A stretch of DNA of 64,000 bases from Streptomyces sp. JB150 (GTDB lineage Bacteria; Actinomycetota; Actinomycetes; Streptomycetales; Streptomycetaceae): contig NZ_CP049780.1 in assembly GCF_011193355.1 (NCBI RefSeq), positions 1,347,582 to 1,411,581 of the forward strand, given 5' to 3'. Below are positions 43,190 to 52,741 of the stretch, one piece after another. Under the pieces are notes generated by a model. That model was not told the origin of the DNA, did not search any database, and saw only the letters and a program-made list of their open reading frames with translations. How positions within the stretch are numbered: position 1 is the stretch's first letter; every line of letters begins with the position of its first letter. Position numbers and translations under genes: made by a program.

Positions 43190-43430
43190 TCCGATTAGTC
43201 AACAGGCCGAGGCCGGAATTGCAGTTGAAGCACAGTACGACGGACCCTACCCGTCTTGTGGCGGTGATCCACATGCGGTGGCGGAAGCCGGTGGGCGAAG
43301 ACAGCGCGGCGCCGGTAACGCGCGGCACCGGACTCGGCCGCGCGCTCCCGGCACCGCACCGGTGCTCCGCTTTCCCGGGCGCCCCTCGCCCTCTCCCTGC
43401 CTTCGGTTCGAAGGCGGGTGAGGCAGGACG
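43190..43430 (-). pseudogene. Relic of an endonuclease VII-family gene between pup and prcB
   Basis: On the minus strand from about 43275 the DNA encodes HVDHRHKTGRVR, then in a shifted frame VVLCFNCNSGLG. Joined, this is the core of phage T4 endonuclease VII-like proteins (HVDHDHxTGxVRGxLCxxCNxxLG), which includes the catalytic Asp-His and a Cys pair of the zinc site. A one-base frame change lies at about 43237-43245. Upstream in the same frame only CREXAAE-like Arg/Ala-rich bits resemble the family; the first Cys pair and middle are lost. No start or full frame exists. A short hairpin (GCCTTCG/CGAAGGC) lies at about 43402-43418. Confidence 0.6.
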
Positions 43431-43433
43431 CCT

Positions 43434-43652
43434 TTACTGGCCACCCTTCTGAACGAAGGAGCGCACGAAGTCCTCGGCGTTCTCCTCGAGCACGTCGTCG
43501 ATCTCGTCCAGGACGGAGTCCACGTCGTCGCTGAGCTTCTCGTGCCGCTCCTTGAGGTCCTCGGACGCCTGCGCCTCCGCCGCCTGCTCCTCGACCTCCT
43601 CGGTGGACCGGGTGGCCTTCTGCTGTCCGCCGCCGGTGTCCTTGGTCGCCAT
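43434..43652 (-). CDS. pup: Prokaryotic ubiquitin-like protein Pup
   Basis: A 72-residue Pup: disordered N-terminus with Lys/Gln/Thr (MATKDTGGGQQKATRSTEEV), the central coiled region (DLKERHEKLSDDVDSVLDEI) that binds the ARC coiled coil, and C-terminal FVRSFVQKGGQ. It ends in Gln, so Dop must deamidate it to Glu before PafA can use it. ATG 43652. Confidence 0.96.
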   Translation of the reverse strand: MATKDTGGGQQKATRSTEEVEEQAAEAQASEDLKERHEKLSDDVDSVLDEIDDVLEENAEDFVRSFVQKGGQ

Positions 43653-43821
43653 CACCCTCACCCCGCTCGGTTCGCCCGACACAGTTGCTGGTTCAAGATC
43701 AGACCCTACTCGCCGGGTCTGACAATGGCCCCGCAGTTTCTCCAACGTACGGGGCCCGTATCGATGATTCCCGGAGCCGGTGTTTTCCACCCTGCCCGGC
43801 CGGCTCCTCCCGGGTACCCGC

Positions 43822-45333
43822 TCAGCCGCCGGAGAGCACCCTGACCAGGTCCTCGGCGGTGCGGCAGCGGTCCAGGAGCTCCTTGACGTGATTACGCGTT
43901 CCGCGAAGCGGTTCCAGGGTTGGGACGCGCTGCAGGGAGTCCCGGCCCGGGAGGTCGAAGATCACGGAGTCCCAGGAGGCCGCGGCGACGTCGTCGGCGT
44001 ACTGCTCCAGGCAGCGGCCGCGGAAGTAGGCGCGGGTGTCCTCCGGCGGCTTCTGCTTGGCCCGCTCGACGTCGGCCTCGTCCAGGAGCCGCTTCATCCG
44101 TCCCCGGGCCACCAGACGGTTGTAGAGGCCCTTCTCGGGGCGTACGTCGGCGTACTGGAGGTCGACGAGGTGAAGCCGCGCGGCGTCCCAGTCAAGGTCG
44201 TCGCGGCGGCGGTAGCCCTCCATGAGCTCCCGCTTGGCGACCCAGTCCAGCTCGCCGGCCAGGCTCATGGGGTCGTTCTCCAGGCGGGTGAGCACGTCCT
44301 CCCAGCGCGCGAGCACGTCCTTGGTCTGCTCGTCGGCGTCTTCCCCGAAGCGTTCCTCCACGTACTTGCGGGACAGCTCGTAGTACTCCATCTGCAGCTG
44401 GACCGCGGTGAGTGTCCGGCCGCTGCGCAGCGTGACCAGGCGCTTGAGGGACGGGTCGTGCGAGACCTGGTGGAGGGTGCGGACGGGCTGGTCCACGGCG
44501 AGGTCGACGGCGATGAAGCCGTCCTCGATCATGGACAGGACCAGGGCCGTCGTGCCCAGCTTGAGGTAGGTCGAGATCTCGGACAGGTTCGCGTCGCCGA
44601 TGATCACGTGCAGCCGGCGGTACTTCTCGGCGTCCGCGTGGGGCTCGTCGCGGGTGTTGATGATGGGGCGCTTCAGGGTGGTCTCCAGGCCGACCTCGAC
44701 CTCGAAGTAGTCCGCGCGCTGGCTGAGCTGGAAGCCGTGTTCGTGGCCGTCCTGGCCGATGCCGACGCGGCCGGCGCCCGCGAAGACCTGCCGGGAGACG
44801 AAGAAGGGCGTCAGGTGGCGCACGATGTCCGAGAAGGGGGTCTCTCGCTTCATCAGGTAGTTCTCGTGCGTGCCGTAGGAGGCGCCCTTGTTGTCGGTGT
44901 TGTTCTTGTAGAGGTGGATCGGCTGGGCACCGGGGAGCTGGGCCGCCCGCTCGGCGGCCTCGGCCATGATCCGCTCGCCGGCCTTGTCCCAGAGGACGGC
45001 GTCCCGCGGGTTGGTGACCTCCGGGGCGCTGTACTCGGGGTGCGCGTGGTCGACGTAGAGCCGTGCGCCGTTGGTGAGGATGACGTTGGCCAGACCGATG
45101 TCCTCGTCGGTGAGCTGGCTGGAGTCGGCGGCCTCGCGGGCGAGGTCGAAGCCCCGTGCGTCCCGCAGCGGATTCTCCTCCTCGAAGTCCCAGCGGGCCC
45201 GGCGGGCCCGGTGCATCGCCGCCGCGTAGGCGTTGACGATCTGGGATGAGGTGAGCATGGCATTGGCGTTGGGGTGGCCGGGGACGGAGATCCCATATTC
45301 CGTCTCGATGCCCATTACTCGCCGTACGGTCAT
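43822..45333 (-). CDS. dop: Pup deamidase/depupylase
   Basis: A 503-residue Dop: [52 protein letters not shown], and [20 protein letters not shown]. It is 50 residues longer than the PafA paralogue in this window, mainly through the region after residue 40 ([20 protein letters not shown]) that matches the Dop-specific loop. It converts the C-terminal Gln of Pup to Glu and removes Pup from substrates. ATG 45333; an alternative ATG is at 45315. 169 bases upstream of pup. Confidence 0.93.
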   Translation of the reverse strand: MTVRRVMGIETEYGISVPGHPNANAMLTSSQIVNAYAAAMHRARRARWDFEEENPLRDARGFDLAREAADSSQLTDEDIGLANVILTNGARLYVDHAHPEYSAPEVTNPRDAVLWDKAGERIMAEAAERAAQLPGAQPIHLYKNNTDNKGASYGTHENYLMKRETPFSDIVRHLTPFFVSRQVFAGAGRVGIGQDGHEHGFQLSQRADYFEVEVGLETTLKRPIINTRDEPHADAEKYRRLHVIIGDANLSEISTYLKLGTTALVLSMIEDGFIAVDLAVDQPVRTLHQVSHDPSLKRLVTLRSGRTLTAVQLQMEYYELSRKYVEERFGEDADEQTKDVLARWEDVLTRLENDPMSLAGELDWVAKRELMEGYRRRDDLDWDAARLHLVDLQYADVRPEKGLYNRLVARGRMKRLLDEADVERAKQKPPEDTRAYFRGRCLEQYADDVAAASWDSVIFDLPGRDSLQRVPTLEPLRGTRNHVKELLDRCRTAEDLVRVLSGG

Positions 45334-45533
45334 GCGGCCCTCCTTGCCCGGCGGAGTCCTCGGTCGTGGGCCCCGCGCAGATACCGCTTGCGCTCGGTCG
45401 CGTGTGCGGTGCCCGTCCCCGCACTGCGCGACGCGGCGGTACGGAAGAGCCTAGAACGCCTTTGCGCTGGTGGGGAGATCATTTGCGTCATTGCCTCGCG
45501 CGCCCTCGTCCCGGGCGTCGCCGGAAAAAGAGT

Positions 45534-45568
45534 CGGCTGCGGGTACCCGGAGAGGGCACCCGCAGCCG
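45534..45568 (-). terminator. Terminator hairpin after the ARC ATPase gene
   Basis: CGGCTGCGGGT and ACCCGCAGCCG form a perfect 11-bp stem around a 13-base loop that starts ACCCGGAG. It lies 10 bases past the ARC stop, and it separates ARC from dop. Confidence 0.72.
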
Positions 45569-45577
45569 CCCTGCGTT

Positions 45578-47344
45578 TTACAGGTACTGACCGGTGTTCG
45601 CCACCGTGTCGATGGAGCGTCCGGTGTCCGCGCCCTGCTTTCCGGTGATCAGAGTGCGGATGTAGACGATCCGCTCGCCCTTCTTTCCGGAGATCCGGGC
45701 CCAGTCGTCCGGGTTGGTGGTGTTGGGCAGGTCCTCGTTCTCCTTGAACTCGTCCACGCACGCCTGGAGGAGGTGGGAGACTCGAAGGCCCTTCTGGTTG
45801 TGCTCGAGGAAGTCCTTGATCGCCATCTTCTTGGCGCGGCCCACGATGTTCTCGATCATGGCGCCGGAATTGAAGTCCTTGAAGTACAGGACTTCCTTGT
45901 CACCATTGGCGTAGGTCACCTCGAGGAAGCGGTTCTCCTCGGATTCCGCGTACATGTGCTCCACGGCCGTCTGGATCATGGCCTGGACGCACGCGCCCTT
46001 GTCGCCGCCGTGCTCGGCGAGGTCGTCCGCGTGCAGCGGAAGGCGCTCGGTGAGGTACTTGCCGAAGATGTCCTTGGCCGCCTCGGCGTCCGGACGCTCG
46101 ATCTTGATCTTGACGTCGAGCCGGCCGGGACGCAGGATCGCGGGGTCGATCATGTCCTCGCGGTTCGAGGCGCCGATCACGACCACGTTCTGCAGGCCCT
46201 CCACGCCGTCGATCTCGGCGAGCAGCTGCGGGACGATGGTGTTCTCCACGTCCGAGCTGACACCGGAGCCACGGGTGCGGAAGAGGGACTCCATCTCGTC
46301 GAAGAAGACGATGACGGGCGTGCCCTCGCTGGCCTTCTCACGGGCCCGCTGGAAGACCAGGCGGATCTGCCGCTCGGTCTCGCCGACGTACTTGTTCAGC
46401 AGCTCGGGGCCCTTGATGTTCAGGAAGAAGCTCTTGCCCGCCGCCTGGCCGGTCACTTCCGCGACCTTCTTGGCCAGTGAGTTGGCGACGGCCTTGGCGA
46501 TGAGTGTCTTGCCGCAGCCGGGGGGCCCGTACAGCAGGACGCCCTTGGGCGGCCGCAGTTCGTGCTCCTTGAACAGGTCCGGGTACAGGTACGGAAGCTC
46601 GACCGCGTCGCGGATGGCCTCGATCTGGTTGCCGAGGCCGCCGATCTGGTCGTAACCGATGTCGGGGACCTCTTCGAGGACGAGTTCCTCGACCTCGCTC
46701 TTGGGCACGACCTCGTAGACGTAGCCGGAGCGGGGTTCGAGGAGCAGGGCGTCGCCGGGGCGGATGGTGACGTCCAGCAGCGGCTCGGCGAGCCGCACCA
46801 CCCGCTCCTCGTCGGTGTGCCCGAGCACCAGGGCCCGCTCGCCGTCCTCCAGGATCTCCTTGAGGGTGACGATGTCACCGACGCGCTCGAACTCCATGGC
46901 CTCGACCACGTTGAGCGCCTCGTTGAGCATGACTTCCTGGCCGCGCCGCAGCTCGTCGAGCTCGACGCTGGGGCTGACGTTCACCCGGAGCTTGCGGCCC
47001 CCGGTGAAGATGTCGGCCGTGCCGTCCTCGTTCGCCGCGAGGAAGACACCGAAGCCGGCCGGCGGCTGCGCGAGCCGGTCGACCTCTTCCTTGAGGGCCA
47101 CGATCTGGTCGCGGGCCTCACGGAGTGTGTTCGCGAGTCGTTCGTTCTGGGCGGACACGCCGGCCAGGTTGGTCTGCAGCTCGACGATCCGCTCTTCGAG
47201 AATCCTCGTGTGTCGCGGAGAGTCGGCGAGCTTGCGTCGCAGGACGGCGATCTCCTGCTCAAGGTAGGCGATCTGCCCGGCCGGGTCGTCGGACCCGCGT
47301 CCCGGGCGGATGCCGCGGTTCATGTCGTCGTCGTGGGCTGCCAC
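45578..47344 (-). CDS. arc: Proteasomal AAA ATPase (ARC/Mpa)
   Basis: A 588-residue ATPase: coiled coil at about 25-92 ([20 protein letters not shown]), OB domains, Walker A GPPGCGKT (273-281), Walker [11 protein letters not shown] (344-353), and C-terminal GQYL, the gate-opening motif with the penultimate Tyr. GTG 47344 follows GGAGGTGAGG; an in-frame ATG at 47362 lies before that site. The coiled coil binds Pup and the ring unfolds pupylated proteins into PrcA/PrcB. Confidence 0.94.
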   Translation of the reverse strand: MAAHDDDMNRGIRPGRGSDDPAGQIAYLEQEIAVLRRKLADSPRHTRILEERIVELQTNLAGVSAQNERLANTLREARDQIVALKEEVDRLAQPPAGFGVFLAANEDGTADIFTGGRKLRVNVSPSVELDELRRGQEVMLNEALNVVEAMEFERVGDIVTLKEILEDGERALVLGHTDEERVVRLAEPLLDVTIRPGDALLLEPRSGYVYEVVPKSEVEELVLEEVPDIGYDQIGGLGNQIEAIRDAVELPYLYPDLFKEHELRPPKGVLLYGPPGCGKTLIAKAVANSLAKKVAEVTGQAAGKSFFLNIKGPELLNKYVGETERQIRLVFQRAREKASEGTPVIVFFDEMESLFRTRGSGVSSDVENTIVPQLLAEIDGVEGLQNVVVIGASNREDMIDPAILRPGRLDVKIKIERPDAEAAKDIFGKYLTERLPLHADDLAEHGGDKGACVQAMIQTAVEHMYAESEENRFLEVTYANGDKEVLYFKDFNSGAMIENIVGRAKKMAIKDFLEHNQKGLRVSHLLQACVDEFKENEDLPNTTNPDDWARISGKKGERIVYIRTLITGKQGADTGRSIDTVANTGQYL

Positions 47345-47589
47345 GGTCCTCACCTCCTCCAAGGGGAGCTGGACGCTTCCAGACCCTACCTGGGTGGGTG
47401 TCGATTGAAACCCCTAGATCACAAAGACGGTCGGGGTGTGTCCGATCTTCACCCTTGCGCTCTCCCTCACGCCAGGGGAATACCCACCGAACGGGATTGG
47501 AAAGCGGCCAGAGGTAGGGTCGAAGTGTTCAACACCCGCCAGAGCTGGCCGGATTCCCGTATGGCTCGGCGTAGAAAAGGGCAGGAGAG

Positions 47590-47895
47590 ATGACCGTGCA
47601 GCAGGAGGCCGGAGTCGGCGGCGAGGCGCTGGAGGTCTGGATCGATCAGGATCTCTGTACCGGCGACGGCATCTGCGCGCAGTACGCGCCGGAGGTGTTC
47701 GAGCTGGACATCGACGGTCTGGCCTATGTGAAGGGCCCCGGCGACGAGCTGCTTCAGGCACCGGGAGCGACAACCCCCGTGCCGCTGCCGCTCCTCACGG
47801 ACGTGATCGACTCCGCGAAGGAGTGTCCCGGCGAGTGCATCCACGTACGTCGGGTTTCGGACAAGGTAGAGATGTACGGCCCGGACGCAGAGTGA
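47590..47895 (+). CDS. Small ferredoxin, 3Fe-4S or 4Fe-4S type
   Basis: A 101-residue ferredoxin: Cys23 and Cys29 (DLCTGDGICAQYAPEVFEL), and Cys79 and Cys83 (KECPGECIHV). Spacing C-x5-C and a single later Cys-Pro is typical of 3Fe-4S P450-type ferredoxins; Cys83 could be the fourth ligand. ATG 47590 follows GGAGAG. Such genes occur beside the ARC gene in many actinobacteria. It may carry electrons to a P450; no P450 is adjacent, so the partner is unknown. Confidence 0.85.
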   Translation: MTVQQEAGVGGEALEVWIDQDLCTGDGICAQYAPEVFELDIDGLAYVKGPGDELLQAPGATTPVPLPLLTDVIDSAKECPGECIHVRRVSDKVEMYGPDAE

Positions 47896-47953
47896 CCAGA
47901 ACTGTACGGCTGGTTACTACTGTCTGATTTCTCACACCGCGCGGCGACATCCG

Positions 47954-48529
47954 TCACACACTGCGCGCGCCGGCGGGTGACGAGCGCACGAACGAGCCGT
48001 TCTCCCACCGCCACTTCGCGTGGTCCTCGGTGTCCGGGCAGCAGGTGGGCACGTCGGCGGACGAGTAGCCGAGCAAGGTGGCGGTCACGGCGCCGTCACG
48101 GACGGCGAAGTCCTCGACCGTGTAGCGGTCCTTGGGGTCGACCAGGGTGGCCACCAGCCGCACGGGGGCGTCGTCGGCTGAGCGCGTGAGCACGTAGACG
48201 CCGTCGGGCGGGGTGCTGATGCCCGCGTCGCAGTGCACGACGGCGACCGTCTCCGGCCTTCCGTCGCCGTCGAGGTCCCCGGCCGCCTCGCGCTCCACCA
48301 CGGCCTTGACGGGGCCGCATTCGAGGGGGAAGTCCACGCCGTCCGTCGCGGGCGCGGCGGCCGCGGGCGCGGACTGGGGCCCCTGGCCCGGCTCCTGGGC
48401 GGCGGTGGCCGCGCCCGGCTGGAGGAGCGCGGAGAGGGCGACGACGCCGGCGAGCGCGGTGGCGGTGGCCAGCCAGTGGATGGGACGGGCGCGCGTGTGG
48501 GCCAGTTCCGGGACCGCGGGATGCTGCAC
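47954..48529 (-). CDS. Secreted protein with a calcium-type DxDxDG motif
   Basis: A 191-residue protein: basic start, a hydrophobic signal helix (IHWLATATALAGVVALSALL) ending near ATAA, then an exported domain with GDLDGDGRPETVAVV (EF/VCBS-like calcium loop), GVYVLTRSADDAPVRLVATL and CCPDTEDHAKWRW with a Cys pair. GTG 48529 is chosen because GGAG precedes it; an upstream in-frame ATG at 48583 would add 18 Pro-rich residues. Function unknown; probably binds calcium outside the cell. Confidence 0.7.
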   Translation of the reverse strand: MQHPAVPELAHTRARPIHWLATATALAGVVALSALLQPGAATAAQEPGQGPQSAPAAAAPATDGVDFPLECGPVKAVVEREAAGDLDGDGRPETVAVVHCDAGISTPPDGVYVLTRSADDAPVRLVATLVDPKDRYTVEDFAVRDGAVTATLLGYSSADVPTCCPDTEDHAKWRWENGSFVRSSPAGARSV

Positions 48530-48812
48530 GAGGAGTGTCTCCTGTGAGGGCTGTGCCGGTGGGGGTGGCCAGCATGGTGCCACACGTCACAGGGCGGGGG
48601 AACGGCGGGGTGAGGGGTGTTGCCGGCCGGGTGAGCGCCGGGGGCCGGCCGTGGGGCGGGCGGGGGCGGTGGAGCGTCAACGGCGCGGCGCCGTGGACGG
48701 GTTCCGCGCGGGGTGCGGGAACTCGTCCACGGCGCCGGGACGTTGAAGGCGGCACGGGAGACGACGCCGCCCCGGCCCGCGAGGCCTCGGCGGCGGCGCG
48801 CGGCCGGGCCGG

Positions 48813-49715
48813 CTAGCGGCCCATGCCTCCGTCGGCGTTGGGGCCCGTGTAGTCCTCGCCGTAGGCGCCCTTGGCGGGGCGGCGGCGGCGCATGGGCGGC
48901 TCGACGCCGTCCGCGAGGCGGCGGGCGGTGAGGAGGAAGCCGGTGTGGCCGATCATCCGGTGGTCCGGGCGGACGGCCAGGCCCTCGATGTGCCAGTTGC
49001 GGATCATCGTCTCCCAGGCGGTCGGCTCGTTGAAGCAGCCGATCTCGCGGATGGACTCGACGGTCCGGGCGAGCTGGGTGGTGGTCGCGACGTAGCAGCA
49101 CAGGATGCCGCCGGGCACGAGCGCCTTGGAGACGGCCTCCAGGCACTCCCAGGGGGCGAGCATGTCGAGGATGACGCGGTCGACGTCGGTGTCCGACAGG
49201 TTGTCCTGCAGGTCGCCGACGGTGAGCTGCCAGGCCGGGTGCGGGCCGCCGAAGTAGCGCTCCACGTTCTGCCTGGCGATCTCCGCGAAGTCCTCGCGCC
49301 GCTCGTAGGAGTGCAGCATGCCCTGGTCGCCGATGGCCCGCAGCAGGAAGCTGCTGAGCGAGCCGGAGCCGACGCCGGCCTCCACGACGCGGGCGCCGGG
49401 GAAGATGTCGGCGAAGGCGAGGATCTGCCCCGCGTCCTTGGGGTAGACGACGGCTGCCCCGCGGGGCATGGACAGGACGTAGTCGGGGAGCAGGGGGCGC
49501 AGCGCGAGATAGGCGACGTTCCCCGTCGTACGGACAACGCTGCCCTCGGGAGCGCCGATCAGTTCGTCGTGCGGGAAGGAACCCTTGTGGGTGTGGAAGT
49601 TCTTCCCGGCCTCGAGCGTGAACGTGTAGTGGCGGCCCTTGGGGTCGGTCAGCTGTACCTGGTCCCCGACCTTGAAGGGCCCGCGGCGGCGGGCGGCACC
49701 GGTCGGTTCGGACAT
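48813..49715 (-). CDS. trmI: tRNA (adenine-58-N1)-methyltransferase
   Basis: A 300-residue TrmI: N-terminal beta domain (FKVGDQVQLTDPKGRHYTFTLE), MPRGAAVVYPKDAGQI, SAM-binding VVEAGVGSGSLSSFLLRAIG, catalytic-loop DMLAPWECLEAV, and a basic C-terminal tail. It methylates N1 of A58 in the T-loop. ATG 49715. In mycobacteria the homologue also lies next to the ARC gene. Confidence 0.93.
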   Translation of the reverse strand: MSEPTGAARRRGPFKVGDQVQLTDPKGRHYTFTLEAGKNFHTHKGSFPHDELIGAPEGSVVRTTGNVAYLALRPLLPDYVLSMPRGAAVVYPKDAGQILAFADIFPGARVVEAGVGSGSLSSFLLRAIGDQGMLHSYERREDFAEIARQNVERYFGGPHPAWQLTVGDLQDNLSDTDVDRVILDMLAPWECLEAVSKALVPGGILCCYVATTTQLARTVESIREIGCFNEPTAWETMIRNWHIEGLAVRPDHRMIGHTGFLLTARRLADGVEPPMRRRRPAKGAYGEDYTGPNADGGMGR

Positions 49716-49795
49716 GTGAACAGCCTACCGGGCTTTGCCGGGGCGGCCGACCACGGCCCGGGCCGCCCGGCCGGTCGGCTGGGCGGCTGGGCGGG

Positions 49796-51589
49796 TCAGC
49801 TGGGCCGGGCCATGGCCTTGACGAAGGCGCGTTCCACGTCGGCGGCGGACAGCACGCCGTAGATCTCGCCGGTCTCCTCGACGACCAGGTACTCCGTGGC
49901 GGGGTGGGCGCGCAGGGCGTCCAGCAGCTCCTCGCCGGCCAGCTCGGCCAGGACCCGCATCCCGTCGGTGAGCTCCTGGGCCAGGCCGCTGACGGAGACC
50001 CAGGGGCGGCGGTGCTCGGGGACGCCGACGATGGCGGCCTCGCGGACGATCGACAGCGGGCTGCCGTCGGCGTCGACCACCACCAGGGCGCGGGCGCCGG
50101 CGGCGTTGGCGCGGCGCAGGGCCTCGGAGAGCGGGGTGTCGCCCGGGACCGGGACCGCGCGGCGGGTGAGGGCGCGGGCGCGCAGCTCGGGGAGGTGTTC
50201 GCGCAGCCGGGCCACGCGCAGGCTGTTGCCGGCGCCGGTCCAGATGATCGCGGCGAGGATCGCGGCGAGCAGGGCGTCCAGGACGGTGTCCATGCCGACG
50301 TTGTCCTCGGCGTCCGCGCCGAGCAGGCCGGACTGGGTGAGCAGCGGCAGGCCGATCAGGACGGACACGGCGAGGGCGCGGCCGACCCAGGCGGCGGCGA
50401 TCGTGCCGCTCATGGGCTTGCCGGTGAGCTTCCAGACGACGGCGCGCAGCATCCGGCCGCCGTCCAGGGGCAGGCCCGGCAGCAGGTTGAAGACGGCGAC
50501 GATGAGGTTGGAGATCATCAGACCGGCGAGCAGGACGCTCGGCACCGTGCCGGGCTCCACGGGCTGCATGGCGAGGTAGAAGACGCCGGCGAGGACGAGG
50601 GAGAGCAGCGGGCCGACGAAGGCCAGGACGAACTCCCGGCCGGGGGTCTCGGCTTCCTTCTCGATCTCGGATACGCCGCCGAAGAACTGGAGCTGGATGC
50701 GGCGCACCGGCAGCTTGAAGCGGAGGGCGGCGACCGTGTGGGCCAGCTCGTGGACGAGGACGGAGGCGTAGAAGGCGACCGCGAAGAACAGTGCCACCAG
50801 GTACCGGGCGCCGCCCAGCTCGGGCAGCATGTGGTCCAGCTGGCCGCCGAAGACCCAGGTGATGAGGGCGGCGACGAGGAACCAGCTGGGCGTGACGTAC
50901 ACGGGCACGCCGAAGGGGCGCCCCATCAGCAGTCCGCCGCCGGGCTCGGGGCGCCGCGGGGCGGGGCCCTTGGGGCCGGAGTGGGCGTGGGGGCGCTCGT
51001 GGCCGCCGGGGCGGGCGGCGTCGCCGGCGCCCGCGTCGGCGCCGGGGCGCTGGCCGGCGGGGGCGGCGCCGCGGGGCGGGGCCGGGGGTCGGCCTTGCTC
51101 GGCAGGGGGCTGCCCGGGAGAGGTGTGCGCTGCAGAGGGCTGCGCCGCAGAGGTCTGCCGTGGAGAGGGCTGCCCGAGGGTGGGCCGCTCGGCGGCGGGC
51201 CGCTGGGGCGCGGGGTGCTCGGGTGCGGACGGCGAGGGAGTGGGCCGCTCCGGGGCGAGCCGCTCGGGCGTGGGCCGCTCGGACGCGGGCTGGTCGGGTG
51301 CGGGCCCCTCCGGGGTGGGTCGATCGGTCATGGGTCGCTCGGGCGCGGGCTGCGAGGGGCCGGGGGTCTTGTCGAGGCCGGGCTTTCCGGCGGCGCCCGT
51401 CGCGGCGGCCGGGCTCGCGGTGTCGTCCCCGTGGGGGGCCGGTTCCGCGCGGGAGCCGGTGGTCCGGCTCGCCGCCCGGTCCTCGCGGACCGGCGCGTCG
51501 GGGGTGGGGTGGGGGGCCGGTGTCGCGTGGGGTCCGGTCGAGTCGTCGTTGCCCGACCGCGGCTGCCCGCTCCCGCCGCTCTCGTCCAC
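49796..51589 (-). CDS. Site-2 metalloprotease (M50) with CBS domains and long Pro-rich N-terminus
   Basis: A 597-residue protein. Residues 1-218 are disordered Pro/Glu/Ala-rich with repeats (ERPTPE, APERPTP). The M50 core has HELAH at 280-284 and LPGLPLDGGRMLRAVVWKL as the second Asp-bearing motif, in several membrane helices. At the C-terminus is a CBS pair (about 450-590). GTG 51589 follows GAGGGGAC. It resembles actinobacterial Rip3-like proteases, which cut membrane proteins. The adjacent gene is divergent. Confidence 0.9.
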   Translation of the reverse strand: MDESGGSGQPRSGNDDSTGPHATPAPHPTPDAPVREDRAASRTTGSRAEPAPHGDDTASPAAATGAAGKPGLDKTPGPSQPAPERPMTDRPTPEGPAPDQPASERPTPERLAPERPTPSPSAPEHPAPQRPAAERPTLGQPSPRQTSAAQPSAAHTSPGQPPAEQGRPPAPPRGAAPAGQRPGADAGAGDAARPGGHERPHAHSGPKGPAPRRPEPGGGLLMGRPFGVPVYVTPSWFLVAALITWVFGGQLDHMLPELGGARYLVALFFAVAFYASVLVHELAHTVAALRFKLPVRRIQLQFFGGVSEIEKEAETPGREFVLAFVGPLLSLVLAGVFYLAMQPVEPGTVPSVLLAGLMISNLIVAVFNLLPGLPLDGGRMLRAVVWKLTGKPMSGTIAAAWVGRALAVSVLIGLPLLTQSGLLGADAEDNVGMDTVLDALLAAILAAIIWTGAGNSLRVARLREHLPELRARALTRRAVPVPGDTPLSEALRRANAAGARALVVVDADGSPLSIVREAAIVGVPEHRRPWVSVSGLAQELTDGMRVLAELAGEELLDALRAHPATEYLVVEETGEIYGVLSAADVERAFVKAMARPS

Positions 51590-51765
51590 GATGTCCCCTC
51601 GTTCGAAGCGTGTCCCGCACCTGCCGGGCGGAAGGTCTCGGGTCGATGGTATGCGGCCACGGGGGTGCGTTCCGCCCCGGCACCCCTTCTGTTTCCCCCG
51701 TCTCCGCCGGCGCACACGACCGTGGCGGAGGTCACTGTCAGTGGTGGGCCGTAAGGTCTGTGGAC

Positions 51766-52695
51766 ATGGAGACGAGCACCGAGGGCGTGACGGAGGCCCA
51801 CAGCGACGGTACGGCGGAGCCCGCGCCCGCCGGCATGATCACGGCCGCGGCCGGGACGGCGGCGGACGCCGGTTCCGCCCCGGCCGTACCGCCCGCCTCC
51901 CTGTCCCCCTCCCGCGCCGGCGACTTCATGCAGTGCCCGCTGCTGTACCGGTTCCGGGTGATCGACCGGCTGCCGGAGAAGCCGAGCGAGGCGGCGACCA
52001 AGGGCACGCTGGTGCACGCGGTGCTGGAGCGGCTGTTCGACGCGCCCGCCGCGGAGCGCACCGCGCCGCGCGCCAAGTCGCTGATCCCGGCCCAGTGGGA
52101 CCGGCTGCGCGAGTCCCGCCCCGAGCTGGCCGAGCTGTTCGCCGACGATCCCGGGGGCGAGCGGCTGGCGCGCTGGCTCGGTGAGGCGGAGCAGCTGGTG
52201 GAGCGCTGGTTCACGCTGGAGGACCCGAGCCGGCTGGAGCCGGCCGAGCGGGAGCTGTTCGTCGAGACGGAGCTGGAGTCGGGGCTCCGGCTGCGCGGCA
52301 TCATCGACCGGGTCGACGTGGCGCCCACCGGCGAGGTCCGGATCGTCGACTACAAGACGGGCAAGGCGCCCCGGCCGGAGTACGCCGACAGCGCGCTGTT
52401 CCAGATGACGTTCTACGCCCTGGTGGTGTGGCGGCTGAAGAACGTGATCCCGCGCCGTCTCCAGCTCGTCTACCTCGGCAGCGGCGACGTGCTGACGTAC
52501 GACCCGGTGCGGGCGGATCTGGAGCGGGTGGAGCGCAAGCTGCTCGCGCTGTGGGAGGCGATCCGGCGGGCGACCGAGACCGGGGACTGGCGGCCGCGCC
52601 CCACGAAGCTGTGCGGCTGGTGCGACCACCAGGCGCACTGCCCGGAGTTCGGCGGCACTCCCCCGCCCTACCCGCTGCCCACCCGCTCCCCGTGA
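51766..52695 (+). CDS. RecB-family iron-sulfur exonuclease
   Basis: A 309-residue PD-(D/E)XK nuclease of the RecB/Cas4-like family: LSPSRAGDFMQCPLLYRF (first Cys), KGTLVHAVLERLF, catalytic GIIDRVDVAPTGEVRIVDYKTG (Asp, Asp, Lys) and the C-terminal cluster LCGWCDHQAHCPEF with three Cys, so a 4Fe-4S site is likely. ATG 51766. It stands alone, without helicase subunits. It probably degrades or trims DNA ends; it is a neighbour of trmI in other actinobacteria too. Confidence 0.88.
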   Translation: METSTEGVTEAHSDGTAEPAPAGMITAAAGTAADAGSAPAVPPASLSPSRAGDFMQCPLLYRFRVIDRLPEKPSEAATKGTLVHAVLERLFDAPAAERTAPRAKSLIPAQWDRLRESRPELAELFADDPGGERLARWLGEAEQLVERWFTLEDPSRLEPAERELFVETELESGLRLRGIIDRVDVAPTGEVRIVDYKTGKAPRPEYADSALFQMTFYALVVWRLKNVIPRRLQLVYLGSGDVLTYDPVRADLERVERKLLALWEAIRRATETGDWRPRPTKLCGWCDHQAHCPEFGGTPPPYPLPTRSP

Positions 52696-52741
52696 GCCCG
52701 GCCGCGCAGGGCAGAATGGGGCGCGAGCGAAGGAGACTTAC

